NCBI GenBank assembly: GCA_031273455.1
Contig: JAISRZ010000084.1
Location: 47,920-111,919 of the forward strand
Reading direction: 5' to 3'
From: Deltaproteobacteria bacterium
Lineage (GTDB): Bacteria > Desulfobacterota > Desulfarculia > Adiutricales > Adiutricaceae
DNA length: 64,000 bases
Of the stretch, positions 41,709 through 51,300 are shown in pieces (position 1 is the first letter of the stretch; each line of letters opens with the position of its first letter). The notes below the pieces were generated by a model. It saw nothing but the letters and a program-made list of their open reading frames with translations, searched no databases and had not been told where the DNA came from. The translations under genes and the position numbers were made by a program.

Positions 41709-41724
41709 GACCTACATATTGTGT
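41709..41724 (+). promoter_or_regulatory. Candidate NrdR box
   Basis: The 16-mer ending in ACATATTGTGT matches about 12 of 16 positions of the NrdR palindrome (ACACWATATATWGTGT) and lies just downstream of the predicted -10, a repressing position. NrdR boxes usually come in pairs about three helical turns apart; I do not see a clear second box, so this is tentative. Confidence 0.4.
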
Positions 41725-41921
41725 CTATCTTTTTTTTCATGTCAAGATTTTTTTCGATAACTTCTTGTTTTTACTTGATTTTTCTCTCACCCACGCGGGA
41801 AGATATATGTTATTTTTTTAATAACTTAAGATTTTCAATATTAAGTTTCTGATTTTACTCAATTCTCTATTTCTTACCGATTTTTTAATATATATCACCC
41901 CGTTATATAGGAGGCTCGGAA

Positions 41922-44189
41922 TTGTTTTCCATTATCAAAAAACGTGACGGTCGGATTACCCCTTTTGACCCCACCAAGATAACCAAGGCCATCGCCAAAG
42001 CTGGCCAGGCCTCTGGGGAATTTGGCGATGAGCGAGCGGCGGAGCTGACCAAGGCTGTCTTAAGCTTAGCGGCCATCACCCTCAATAATGGCCAGTTAGA
42101 CGTGGAAGGCGTTCAGGACCTAGTCGAAAGCGTTCTATTGTCCTCGCCGCATCGGCTCACGGCCAAAGCCTACATCCTCTATCGGGCCAAACGGGCCCAG
42201 GCTAGAGCCATTGTGGCTAAAAGCCAATCCGACCTAATGGAAAGCTATCTCCACCGTCTGGACTGGAAGGTCAAAGAAAACAGCAACATGTCCTTCTCCC
42301 TCCAGGGCCTCAATAACTACGTGGCCTCGGCCCTAACCACCGAGTACTGGTTAAACGCCTTTTACACCGAAAGGATCCGGGACGCGCACTGCTCGGGGGA
42401 CATCCACCTCCACGACCTTAACCAACTCTCGGTCTACTGCGTGGGCTGGGATTTAGCCGATATTTTAAGAGAAGGCTTTAAGGGCGTCTCCGGCAATGTG
42501 GAAAGCGGCCCGCCCAAGCGTTTTCGGACGGCTTTAGGGCAACTAGTCAACTTTTTCTACACCCTTCAGGGCGAAGCGGCTGGGGCCCAGGCGGTCTCTA
42601 GCTTTGACACCTTACTCGCGCCCTTTATCCGCCACGAAAAACTGACCTATAAGGAAGTATACCAGTCCTTACAGGAATTCGTCTTCAATATTAATATCCC
42701 CACCCGGGTGGGCTTTCAGACCCCTTTCACCAACATCACCCTGGATCTGACCCCGCCGTCCATCTATCGGGACTCGCCAGTCATCATTGGCGGTCAAGAA
42801 ATGGAAGAGACTTACGGCCAGTTCCAGGACGAGATGGACATGATTAACCAGGCTTTCGCCGAGGTCATGATGGCTGGCGACAACCTGGGCCGGGTCTTTA
42901 CCTTTCCCATCCCCACCTACAACATCGTTAAAGAATTTGACTGGAATAGCCCCAAGTATCAAGCCATCTGGAAGATGACCGGTCGCTATGGGATCCCTTA
43001 CTTCTCCAACTTCGTGAACTCGGACATGTCCCCGGATGACTCCAGATCCATGTGTTGCCGTCTGCGCCTGGATAACCGCGAGTTAAGGAAACGGGGCGGC
43101 GGTCTTTTTGGGGCCAATCCTTTAACCGGCTCGGTCGGCGTAGTGACCCTTAACCTACCTCGCTTGGGCTTTCTAGCTAAGGATGAAAAAGACTTCTTCC
43201 AACGCCTGGATCAGATGGTGAACATCGCCCGGGAATCTTTGATCATTAAACGGAAGACCTTAGAGGATCTGACGGAAAACGGTCTTTACCCTTACACCAA
43301 GTTTTACCTTCGAGCCATTAAACAGGCCACGGGCCATTACTGGTCTAACCACTTTTCCACCATTGGCGTGGTTGGGGCCAATGAGGCTTGCCTAAACCTC
43401 TTTAACGAGGACATCGCGAGCGTTAAAGGCCAGGCTTTTACCTTAAAAGTCTTAAACCACCTACGGGAGCGCTTGGCCGAAATCCAGACCGAAACTGGGG
43501 ATTTCTTTAACCTAGAAGCCACCCCGGCTGAAGGGGCCTCTTATCGCTTAGCCCGCTTGGATCTAGCGAAATTCCCGAACATGATCTTCGCTAACGGTAA
43601 GGCCCAAGGGGCGAGCTTTGTCCCCTTCTACACCAACTCCACTCATTTACCGGTCAACCATTCGGACGATCTAGTGGAGGTCTTGGAGCTTCAAGATAAG
43701 CTTCAATGCTGTTATACTGGCGGGACGGTTCTACATGGTTTTGTGGGCGAAGAAGTGACTGACCCCACGGTGGTTAAAGCCCTAGTTCGGAAGATAACCG
43801 ATAACTACAAGTTGCCCTACTTCACTTTAACCCCGACTTTTAGCATCTGCCAAAACCATGGTTACCTGCCCGGAGAGAAACCAGTTTGCCCCCAGTGCCA
43901 GGCGGAAACTGATGTTTATTCCCGGGTGGTGGGTTATCTAAGGCCAGTTAACCGCTGGAATGACGGGAAAAGGGAAGAGTTTTCCTTACGCGTCTCATAT
44001 AAGCCCCAATTGTTCCAGGAGGAACTAAGTGGCCTAAACCAGGCTTACGAGGCCCAAGCGCCCCAAGATAAGCCTTCAAAACTTAAAGCCAAGGAGAGCG
44101 TTCTTGCCACGTCTGGGGGGAATAACAAAGCTATCAACCCTGGATTATCCGGGTCTGATAAGCTCGGCTCTCTTCACTCAGGGCTGTAA
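41922..44189 (+). CDS. nrdD: Anaerobic ribonucleoside-triphosphate reductase (class III)
   Basis: A 755-residue glycyl-radical enzyme. The N-terminal ATP-cone (KRDGRITPFDPTKITKAI, residues 6-90) gives allosteric control. Further on come the catalytic region CYTGGTVLHGF, zinc-binding cysteines (SICQNHG and CPQCQAE) and the glycyl-radical segment RVVGYLRPVNRWNDGKREEF. It makes dNTPs without oxygen and needs NrdG to generate the radical. The start is a TTG with an AGGAGG site; no ATG is better placed. The C-terminal 60 residues after the radical loop are low-complexity and run 86 bases into nrdG in another frame, which is unusual. Confidence 0.96.
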   Translation: MFSIIKKRDGRITPFDPTKITKAIAKAGQASGEFGDERAAELTKAVLSLAAITLNNGQLDVEGVQDLVESVLLSSPHRLTAKAYILYRAKRAQARAIVAKSQSDLMESYLHRLDWKVKENSNMSFSLQGLNNYVASALTTEYWLNAFYTERIRDAHCSGDIHLHDLNQLSVYCVGWDLADILREGFKGVSGNVESGPPKRFRTALGQLVNFFYTLQGEAAGAQAVSSFDTLLAPFIRHEKLTYKEVYQSLQEFVFNINIPTRVGFQTPFTNITLDLTPPSIYRDSPVIIGGQEMEETYGQFQDEMDMINQAFAEVMMAGDNLGRVFTFPIPTYNIVKEFDWNSPKYQAIWKMTGRYGIPYFSNFVNSDMSPDDSRSMCCRLRLDNRELRKRGGGLFGANPLTGSVGVVTLNLPRLGFLAKDEKDFFQRLDQMVNIARESLIIKRKTLEDLTENGLYPYTKFYLRAIKQATGHYWSNHFSTIGVVGANEACLNLFNEDIASVKGQAFTLKVLNHLRERLAEIQTETGDFFNLEATPAEGASYRLARLDLAKFPNMIFANGKAQGASFVPFYTNSTHLPVNHSDDLVEVLELQDKLQCCYTGGTVLHGFVGEEVTDPTVVKALVRKITDNYKLPYFTLTPTFSICQNHGYLPGEKPVCPQCQAETDVYSRVVGYLRPVNRWNDGKREEFSLRVSYKPQLFQEELSGLNQAYEAQAPQDKPSKLKAKESVLATSGGNNKAINPGLSGSDKLGSLHSGL

Positions 44190-44811
44190 TTTTTATTGCC
44201 CCTATTGCCATAACCCTGATCTGGTTCGAGCCTTTGGCGAAGTCATCGATGAAAATGGCGTTTTAGAGTTCCTTAAGGCTAGACGAAAGTTTTTGGATGG
44301 CGTGGTCTTAACTGGCGGCGAGCCATGTTTAGCCGAGGGGTTAGGCGATTATATCAAAGCCATCAAGGGTTTAGGTTATCAGGTCAAGCTGGACACTAAC
44401 GGCAGCCGACCGGAGGTGGTGGCTGATCTTTTGGAGCGTCAGCTGGTTGATTACGTGGCTTTGGACCTTAAAACCGACCCCAAAAATTATCCGTTGGAAA
44501 TTGGGCCAGAAAAGGCCACCGATGGAGTGTGGGAAACTATTAAGGTCCTTAAGCGCTTAGGCAAACCCCATGAGTATCGGACCACCGTAGTTAGCCCCTT
44601 TGTCAACGAAGACACAATAGTGGCCATAGCCCAAGCCGCCAAAGGGCCATGGCCACTTTATCTTCAGCCTTTTCGAAAAGAGAGGGTTTTAAACAAGGAT
44701 TTTCTGGAAAAATATCCCGAGCAGCCGGGGGAAGAAGAAATTAGAGCGTTTAGGAATCTAGCTGGAGGGTATCTGCCGACTATAATCAGAAATGATAAAG
44801 AAAACGGTTAA
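44104..44811 (+). CDS. nrdG: Anaerobic ribonucleotide reductase activating enzyme
   Basis: A 235-residue radical SAM activase. GGITKLSTLDYPG opens the conserved part, the iron-sulfur motif is CNFYCPYC near residue 28 (C-x3-C-x2-C), and LTGGEPCL is the SAM-binding glycine strand. It abstracts hydrogen from the NrdD glycine to form the radical. The start is a TTG at 44104 inside nrdD; the GGITKLS segment must be translated, so the 86-base overlap is real. The two genes are therefore coupled. Confidence 0.93.
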   Translation: MPRLGGITKLSTLDYPGLISSALFTQGCNFYCPYCHNPDLVRAFGEVIDENGVLEFLKARRKFLDGVVLTGGEPCLAEGLGDYIKAIKGLGYQVKLDTNGSRPEVVADLLERQLVDYVALDLKTDPKNYPLEIGPEKATDGVWETIKVLKRLGKPHEYRTTVVSPFVNEDTIVAIAQAAKGPWPLYLQPFRKERVLNKDFLEKYPEQPGEEEIRAFRNLAGGYLPTIIRNDKENG

Positions 44812-44827
44812 ATGACTTGTTTATAAC

Positions 44828-45046
44828 TTACTGTAAAGAAATTACATAACTATTTTTGCGACAATTAAAGAATAAATAAGACCACCCAACCAACAAAAAA
44901 TAATACCAACAAACCACCAGCGACCTTGGCTTATTATCTCCTGACCCGGGCGGACCAGTTTTTTGGCACCCGCCATACCTCATTAAGATCATTCCCAGAC
45001 TGACTAAAAACGCGTTAACGATCAATAATTTATAAGTTAGTGGCAA
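44828..45046 (-). CDS. Possible small membrane protein
   Basis: A 72-residue frame with two hydrophobic segments (LLIVNAFLVSLGMILMRYGG at about 6-25, and VVCWYYFLLVGWSYLFF at about 44-60). It lies 40 bases after the GT2 gene on the same strand and converges with nrdG. It could encode a small accessory membrane protein of the glycosylation module, but I see no strong ribosome binding site and no family, so it may not be expressed. Confidence 0.35.
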   Translation of the reverse strand: MPLTYKLLIVNAFLVSLGMILMRYGGCQKTGPPGSGDNKPRSLVVCWYYFLLVGWSYLFFNCRKNSYVISLQ

Positions 45047-45085
45047 AATAACACCAAACGCTAACGAAACACAGTGATATATTTG

Positions 45086-46063
45086 TTAAATTTTAGATTG
45101 GATAGGATCGTAAGGGACAGACGCGATATCGCTATTTAAAAAAGCCAACAAAAATTGTAACCCTAAAATAATCGGTAAGGCGGCCAGCATAACAGTGGCG
45201 CTAGGGGCGGCGGAAGTCGATCCAACCCCGCCAATCCACTTGGTCAGACCAAAAATGAAACCAAAAGAAAATAAAAATAATCCAAGTATAAGTTCAACGC
45301 TTCCAGCGGTTAAATCACGAAGATAATAGTTATAAAATATGCGTTTTACTGTATTTTTTAAATGACCTAATAAAAAATTAAATAATTCACGAGAAATTTT
45401 TAGATTACTCTTTTCATCTCCATAAACCGCCTTCATGGGAATATCCACGACTACGGCTTTAATAAGATTAAGACGAAAAAGCATATCTGACTCAAAAAAA
45501 TAACGCTTAGCGATTTTATCTATGGGTAAAAGAGCCGCTACTTTAGCGTTAATAGCCAGATAACCATTTGTGGGGTCAAAAATATTCCAATAACCACTAG
45601 AAATCTTATTCACAAAAGAAACAAAAGCGTTACCAATTAGACGTAATTTTGGCATTTGGACTACGTCTGAGGGATTATGAAATCGATTGCCCTTAGTATA
45701 GTCAGCTCGGCCTAAAACAATGGGATTGACAAAAAGAGGCAATAAATCGGGATCCATCTGTCCATCGCCATCAATTTTGACCAGAATATCCGCCCCATCC
45801 TCTAAAGCGCACTTAAACCCGGTCAGGACCGCGCCGCCAACCCCTAAGTTAATTGGTGTCCGTAAGACAACAACTCTGGAGTCGGTGGTGTTTTCCGTCA
45901 CCAACCGCCCACTCTCTTCTGGGCAACAATCATCCACTACATAAATCCGCCAAACTATATCGCTAATTCTATCAAGTAAAGGTAATATATGTTGTTTTAC
46001 TTTGTAGCAAGGGATAATTACAGCGATCTTTGGAGTTAAACCACTCAAGGTAAGACCTCCCAT
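45086..46063 (-). CDS. Polyprenyl-phosphate sugar synthase-like GT2 (DPM1-like)
   Basis: A 325-residue GT2. The N-terminal strand IAVIIPCYKVKQHI, VDDCCPEESG and the metal motif KIDGDGQMDPDLLP mark the dolichyl-phosphate mannosyltransferase branch. Two C-terminal membrane helices (about residues 250-275 and 285-310) anchor it. Such enzymes attach one sugar to undecaprenyl phosphate at the cytoplasmic face, supplying GT-C or oligosaccharyltransferase donors. Its start overlaps the pglB-like gene by 19 bases, so the two are co-expressed. It may build or extend the lipid donor for that transferase. Confidence 0.85.
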   Translation of the reverse strand: MGGLTLSGLTPKIAVIIPCYKVKQHILPLLDRISDIVWRIYVVDDCCPEESGRLVTENTTDSRVVVLRTPINLGVGGAVLTGFKCALEDGADILVKIDGDGQMDPDLLPLFVNPIVLGRADYTKGNRFHNPSDVVQMPKLRLIGNAFVSFVNKISSGYWNIFDPTNGYLAINAKVAALLPIDKIAKRYFFESDMLFRLNLIKAVVVDIPMKAVYGDEKSNLKISRELFNFLLGHLKNTVKRIFYNYYLRDLTAGSVELILGLFLFSFGFIFGLTKWIGGVGSTSAAPSATVMLAALPIILGLQFLLAFLNSDIASVPYDPIQSKI

Positions 46064-48237
46064 ATCCCGCCAACGCTATAGTTTACCTTCACAATTTTAA
46101 AATTAGGCAACGCTGGACCACCTGGTACCATAAGATAAACAGGTAATGATATTAAAGCTAATTGATCAACAATATAAGCTAAATTATTAGCTGGATAATA
46201 AAGGATATAGGGAGCGGTAACTTTTAAAGCGTCCCAGGGTGGCCCTAAAGGTTTAACCGAAGTGTCAATAACATCGCCAAAGTTCTGATAGCCACGGTTT
46301 TTCAAACCTTGGGACAAGGTAAGATTTCTAGTTTCCGGATTAAACTGAAACTCGTTACGGTTAATTACTGAGACATGATGGCGAACTTGAGACTGGTCAG
46401 CGGGTCTAGAATACCCCATAGTTATCCACCAGGGGCTTATATCAAAGAGCTCTCGAGGAAAAAAAACGAAGACCCTACCCTCAGGGAAGAGCCAGGCCCG
46501 ACCTCCAGGCAATTTAGCTAAATCCGCCTCAAGATCGCCGGGGTAGTTCGCGCCGGGACGAAGAGAGCCATTGGGCTCAAGCGCTAGAAAAAGCTGTTCT
46601 AGTTTAGCGAAAGCGGGATCTTTGCCCCAAACCTTTTCCAGGGGCTCTAATCCTTGAAGGCCTCGAATGGAAAAAAACCGCATCCAGCGGGCGGCGGCGA
46701 GGCGGTCAAACATCATCCAAGGGTGAGCCGCCGCGAAAGTCGTATCTGGATTTTGCGTTGCCCCATCGAAAAATGGTTTTTGCCTAGATCTAGCGCTAAT
46801 AAAATGGCCGTCATCCCACCAACTAGTAAAATAAGCTCCTTTTAAGCCAGATTCTCGGATGGAAGAAAAAATTTCATCATGATTTCTGTTCCAACGGACA
46901 GCGAAGCCTCGATGACCGGACCACCAAGCGCAACTTAAGACCACAACTATAATAGCTGGAATGGCTAAAATGGAAAACCGAGGCCATTTGGCCAAAGCGT
47001 TCTTTAAGTTAAAGGAATCGGCTAAACGGCCAAAAACTGACGGAGGAGGGATCGCCTTGGTCAATCTAGACCAAAAAACTATAATTTTATCACCCAAAGA
47101 GTCCAGACTGGTGGGGAGTAAGGCTATTGACAAAGCTAAAGCAAAGGCGCCCAAGTGAGTTAACCGCTGAGTGGCCATACCACCTAAAGCGAAAGAAAAC
47201 CCTAAGACCAAGGGCATTCTAAACTTCGGTTTAGCGATGAATAAAGACAAAACCGAAACCAGAACTATTATCCCCGAGGGCTTATTCCCCCCTAACCGGG
47301 CCAGCCACTCAGTAAAGCTAATTGGGGCCAATTCCTGGATGGAAGTGAAAAAAAAGTGTCTCTCCACTCCAAAGACCATCGCTCCTTTACCTTTGATATC
47401 TCCAGCTAAAGAGGCTGGAAACGGGACATGCTCGGTCGGGACAAGAACAATAAGAGCGAACCAAATAAACCCAATGGTAACTAACGCTGGAAAAGCCTTA
47501 TATTTCCAGAGCGGTTTCCACGGGGTCATAAACATGAACCAGTAGCCGACAGTTATTACGCCACCCAAAAAAAACCCGGAATTCCAAAACCAAATCAAAA
47601 AGACCAGAGAGACAAAGGCCCAACCAAAGTCCCTTAACCTGGTTTTATAGCTTCTGGTTAGGTCAGCGGCTAGAGTCAAAAAATAGATCTCAAGCTGCCA
47701 GAAAAACACTATGGCCGGGTCGGTGTCAAACCAGGATGGCCCAGAACGCTGAATCCAAGATGGCATTAGAGAAATAATCACGCAGGCCAAAACGGATAGG
47801 GAGAGACTAACCTCTAGACGGCGGCACCAAGCTCTTATCAGTAGAGCGATGGCTACCGTAAAAAAAAGGTTAGTGAAAAAGGCGGTGTTTTCCAGGGAGG
47901 CCCGGGTGATAAAACTTAAAATAACGGCCAGTAAAGATAAGGCGGGAGTGGCTAGCGATAAACCATCGGAAACTACTTTGGAGGCATGACTGAGAAAAAA
48001 GTATCCATCGGCGCCAGCGAGCATCAAATCGCCGGAATCCGCGTACCGCCAGATGTCAGGCCAGGAAAACCAGGGATGACCTTGAAGAGCTAGGGGGACG
48101 CAAACTGTGAAGGCTACAGCGATTAAGGAGCCAAGAACACACAGTGAGGAACGGCCAATTTCTGGCCAGTAGGGCCGAATTTTGGTGGATACTCTAGTGA
48201 AAAAGCGGCCCACCGCCTGGGCTTTTACCAAGGTCAT
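46045..48237 (-). CDS. pglB: PglB/STT3-type oligosaccharyltransferase
   Basis: A 730-residue GT66-type protein: about twelve membrane helices (residues 30-440) followed by a C-terminal periplasmic domain. All known active-site landmarks appear in order and at spacings close to Campylobacter PglB. ADGYFF carries the first catalytic Asp (77), WFDTD the second Asp pair (171, 173), SIQE the TIxE-type glutamate (302), and WWDDG (473-477) replaces the canonical WWDYG motif that binds the sequon Ser/Thr. An Arg lies exactly 12 residues after that glutamate (314), the position of the Arg that recognises an acidic -2 residue in bacterial PglB. It would transfer a lipid-linked glycan to Asn in the periplasm. 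It follows the autotransporter gene and overlaps the GT2. Confidence 0.85.
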   Translation of the reverse strand: MTLVKAQAVGRFFTRVSTKIRPYWPEIGRSSLCVLGSLIAVAFTVCVPLALQGHPWFSWPDIWRYADSGDLMLAGADGYFFLSHASKVVSDGLSLATPALSLLAVILSFITRASLENTAFFTNLFFTVAIALLIRAWCRRLEVSLSLSVLACVIISLMPSWIQRSGPSWFDTDPAIVFFWQLEIYFLTLAADLTRSYKTRLRDFGWAFVSLVFLIWFWNSGFFLGGVITVGYWFMFMTPWKPLWKYKAFPALVTIGFIWFALIVLVPTEHVPFPASLAGDIKGKGAMVFGVERHFFFTSIQELAPISFTEWLARLGGNKPSGIIVLVSVLSLFIAKPKFRMPLVLGFSFALGGMATQRLTHLGAFALALSIALLPTSLDSLGDKIIVFWSRLTKAIPPPSVFGRLADSFNLKNALAKWPRFSILAIPAIIVVVLSCAWWSGHRGFAVRWNRNHDEIFSSIRESGLKGAYFTSWWDDGHFISARSRQKPFFDGATQNPDTTFAAAHPWMMFDRLAAARWMRFFSIRGLQGLEPLEKVWGKDPAFAKLEQLFLALEPNGSLRPGANYPGDLEADLAKLPGGRAWLFPEGRVFVFFPRELFDISPWWITMGYSRPADQSQVRHHVSVINRNEFQFNPETRNLTLSQGLKNRGYQNFGDVIDTSVKPLGPPWDALKVTAPYILYYPANNLAYIVDQLALISLPVYLMVPGGPALPNFKIVKVNYSVGGIWEVLP

Positions 48238-48245
48238 ACGCCTGT

Positions 48246-48282
48246 CAAAAATAACGGAGGGGATAATAGTATCCCCTCCGTT
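48246..48282 (-). terminator. Terminator between autotransporter and pglB
   Basis: An 11-pair perfect GC-rich stem (AACGGAGGGGA at 48253-48263 and TCCCCTCCGTT at 48272-48282, eight-base loop) is followed on the minus strand by ATTTTTG. It lies 23 bases after the autotransporter stop and nine before the pglB-like start. It should end most autotransporter transcripts, with readthrough or a separate promoter serving pglB. Confidence 0.9.
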
Positions 48283-48304
48283 CGTTAAAGGGTGAATTTA
48301 AAAA

Positions 48305-51300
48305 TTAGAACTCAAAGCCTATACCAACTGAAGCCTGATGATTCCTGTAGTCCTTGGAGACATCAAGATCATAATTGGCGAAGATGTCAAGGGATTCATT
48401 AATCTCGATTTTAATGCCGGTTCCAACCTGGAAAGAGTTGCGCTCTTGCTTGATGCCCCAGATGGGAGTCGTGCCACTAAAACCAACAAGACCGACATCG
48501 ACCTTGTTATCCAACTCACTGGCCGCGTAAGTCCAACCAAGACGAAGTTCTGGGGTGATCTTAATTCCAGCCGTATCAATAGTGGTATTGATTTTAACTT
48601 GGAGAGGAATTTCAACCAGATCGTCAGTGTATCCCTTAAAGAAGTTATTAATGGCTAACGGATTGGTACTCTTCTCACGCCAACCATCGTTCTTCAAATG
48701 GAGGTAACGGACGCCAAGAGAAGGAGTGATCTCAAAGGAACCAGCTTTTAGGATCCAACCACCCCGAACACCAAACTGCCAGGTGTCAATATCAAAAGAA
48801 CCGTGTTTGGTGCCGAGCAAAGGAACTCTGACCTCGGAATCGTTTTCAGAGTGTCCGTAAGCGAAAGTGCCGTCAATGAAGAGACCATTGTCAAACTTGT
48901 AACTGCCGTACAAGCCAATGCTAATGGTGTCAGTGTCAATCTTAGCTAAATCATGATTAGGCTTAACCTCGCCAAAGGAGAAAGCCGTGGAAATACCAAG
49001 AACCAGGCCAGGAACGCCGTCAAAGGTCCGGTCATAGCCTAAGCCAAAACCACCGATGTCGTATTTGTAGCCAGCCTGATCGTCAGTGTCGTCCTGCTTA
49101 GCCCAGGAGCCAAAACCACCTACCCAGACCCGGTTGAGCAAACCTTCACCAGCGGCCGGAGGAGTTTTGAGGTCAGCGGTATGAATCTTGTCGAGACGAC
49201 CAAGAACCACGGAATTGGCCTTGAAAACAGAGGACACGACCGCGTTTTTAACGCCTAGGGTTACCTCACCAATACTTTGCCTAATAATGGTCTCAACAAT
49301 GGCGCCTTCGCCGTTGGTGGCCGCAAACGCTCCAGCGGTTAAAGCTTGGATTAACTTACCGCTTAACACAACGGTGGGATGGTTGGGGTTAGATATCGCG
49401 CTTGCGGCATCATTGATACGATCTATCAGGCTCGCGGCGCTCCGCATGTTTTTGGTGTATTTAAAATCACCTTCTTCAGCGATATAAGCCAAAGCCCCAG
49501 TGGCGCCTAGATAATCGCCAAGAACAAGATCTGGACCAGGGGTTGTCGGAACATCGTATCTGCCATAGAACGGATTATAAAAGTAAGTACCTGCGGTTTC
49601 GTTAGTGACAGTGCCATTAATTATCGTTTGGTCCTCATAACGATCAATATTCGCAAGATCAGTTAAATTTAGTAATATTTTGCCACTAGCTTTAACAGTA
49701 GCGTTCAGAGAACCATCAAGGCCAACGGCCAAAATAGAGTTATCAGTTAAATTTACAAAGTGAGAAGAAGACGGGTCTACAATTAGTTGACTAGCGCCAA
49801 CATTTAAAATGGCCGCGCCACCTACAATAACGTCTCCATCAGTAATGTAATTCACGCCTGAGCCATTAGAGAACAACTCGGCGCCACTTTCCACCTTGAA
49901 ACCAGCGTTAGTAGTGGAAAAAGTTACATTAGAGTTCGAAGCTAAGATGACTTTGGCGTCACCACTTACAACCGTTAAATTATTGGAGGTACCAAGAGCG
50001 GTTGGGGTTATCAAGCTTATGTTAATGGTACCTAAAGTGGTCTCACCCGCCAAAAACTCTATTTTGCCATCATTAACTGTTATGTTGGCGGTAATGTCAT
50101 TATAGGCGGCTTCACTAATTAATGAGCCGTTAATAATATCAATATCCTCATTAAATGTGTTATTAGAAGTGTCAGATAAAACCAAAGAACCATTTTCGAT
50201 ACTAATATTAGCGAAAGTGTTATTACCAGCGGAAATACTAACGTTCCCTGAATAACCACCACCGCCAGCGGTGTCTCCAGTAATAGTCAAATTATCAATT
50301 ATATTTTGACCGCCAGAAATAGACAGGTTAGAGTTAGTTCCCTTAATTTCGCCAAGGTAATTGTTGCCACCAAAAATATTGACAGAACCATTGTCGTTCT
50401 CGATCAATGTGACGTTTACATTAGAATTGCCCTGGATATAGAGGCTTTGATTGGTGAACGTTGATAAAGTTAGATCGGTGACAGAAGAATCCCTAATGAT
50501 GTCGGAGTTATTAATAATCAAGTTATCGCCAGCCGCAGATATATTAACGCCGTTTGTAGTTACATTAAGCTTAGTAGCGTTAATCGTAATACCTTGATTA
50601 GAAGTAATATTTCCAGTAAGAGTAGCGTTCTGTATGTTAGATAAAGTGATATTACCATGGGCAGTGGTAATATTCACTAACGAAGCGTTTACGCTGTTTT
50701 TCAAAACTACGCTATTATTAGCGGAGATTGTGCCATCAACCGTGAGATCATCAACGCCAGAGATGGTAACATCTTCATTACGAGCGGTAATATTCGTCAC
50801 GTCTAAAATAGTAGCTCCGTTAATATCAACGGATAAATTAGCGAAAATTGTATCATCAACAGTTAAATTTTTAGCATTTTCAATGGTAATATCTTCATTC
50901 GTTGCTGTAATATTGCCAGTTTTAACATTACTGTCTACAATATAAACACTGTGGTTCGCTGTAATGTCATTGGCGACAGTAAGGTTTGTAATCCCAGAAA
51001 TGCTGACGCTTTGATTTGCGGTAATATTACCCGCCGAAACATTAGCTCCGCCTGTAATAGAAACTGTCTCAGCCGCCTCAATATTTCCAACTACTGTAAC
51101 ATTTTCAGCTTCTATAATTTCAATGTCCCCTTCAGTCGAAAAAATATTAGAAGCGCTGACATTACTACCTGTAATCGCAACTGTAGTATTCCCGCTAATA
51201 TTTACAACGGAAACGTTATTGGCGTTGTCAATAATTATACCGCCTTCCGTGGAAACGAGATTACCTGCGGCAATTACTGAACTCTCGTTAACATAAACAG

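Larger units (their letters stand above)
41448..41921 (+). other. nrdD upstream regulatory region
   Basis: A 474-base AT-rich divergent region between the beta-repeat gene and nrdD. Apart from the promoter and NrdR-like box listed separately I see no gene. The start region ends with AGGAGG about eight bases before the TTG of nrdD. Confidence 0.6.
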
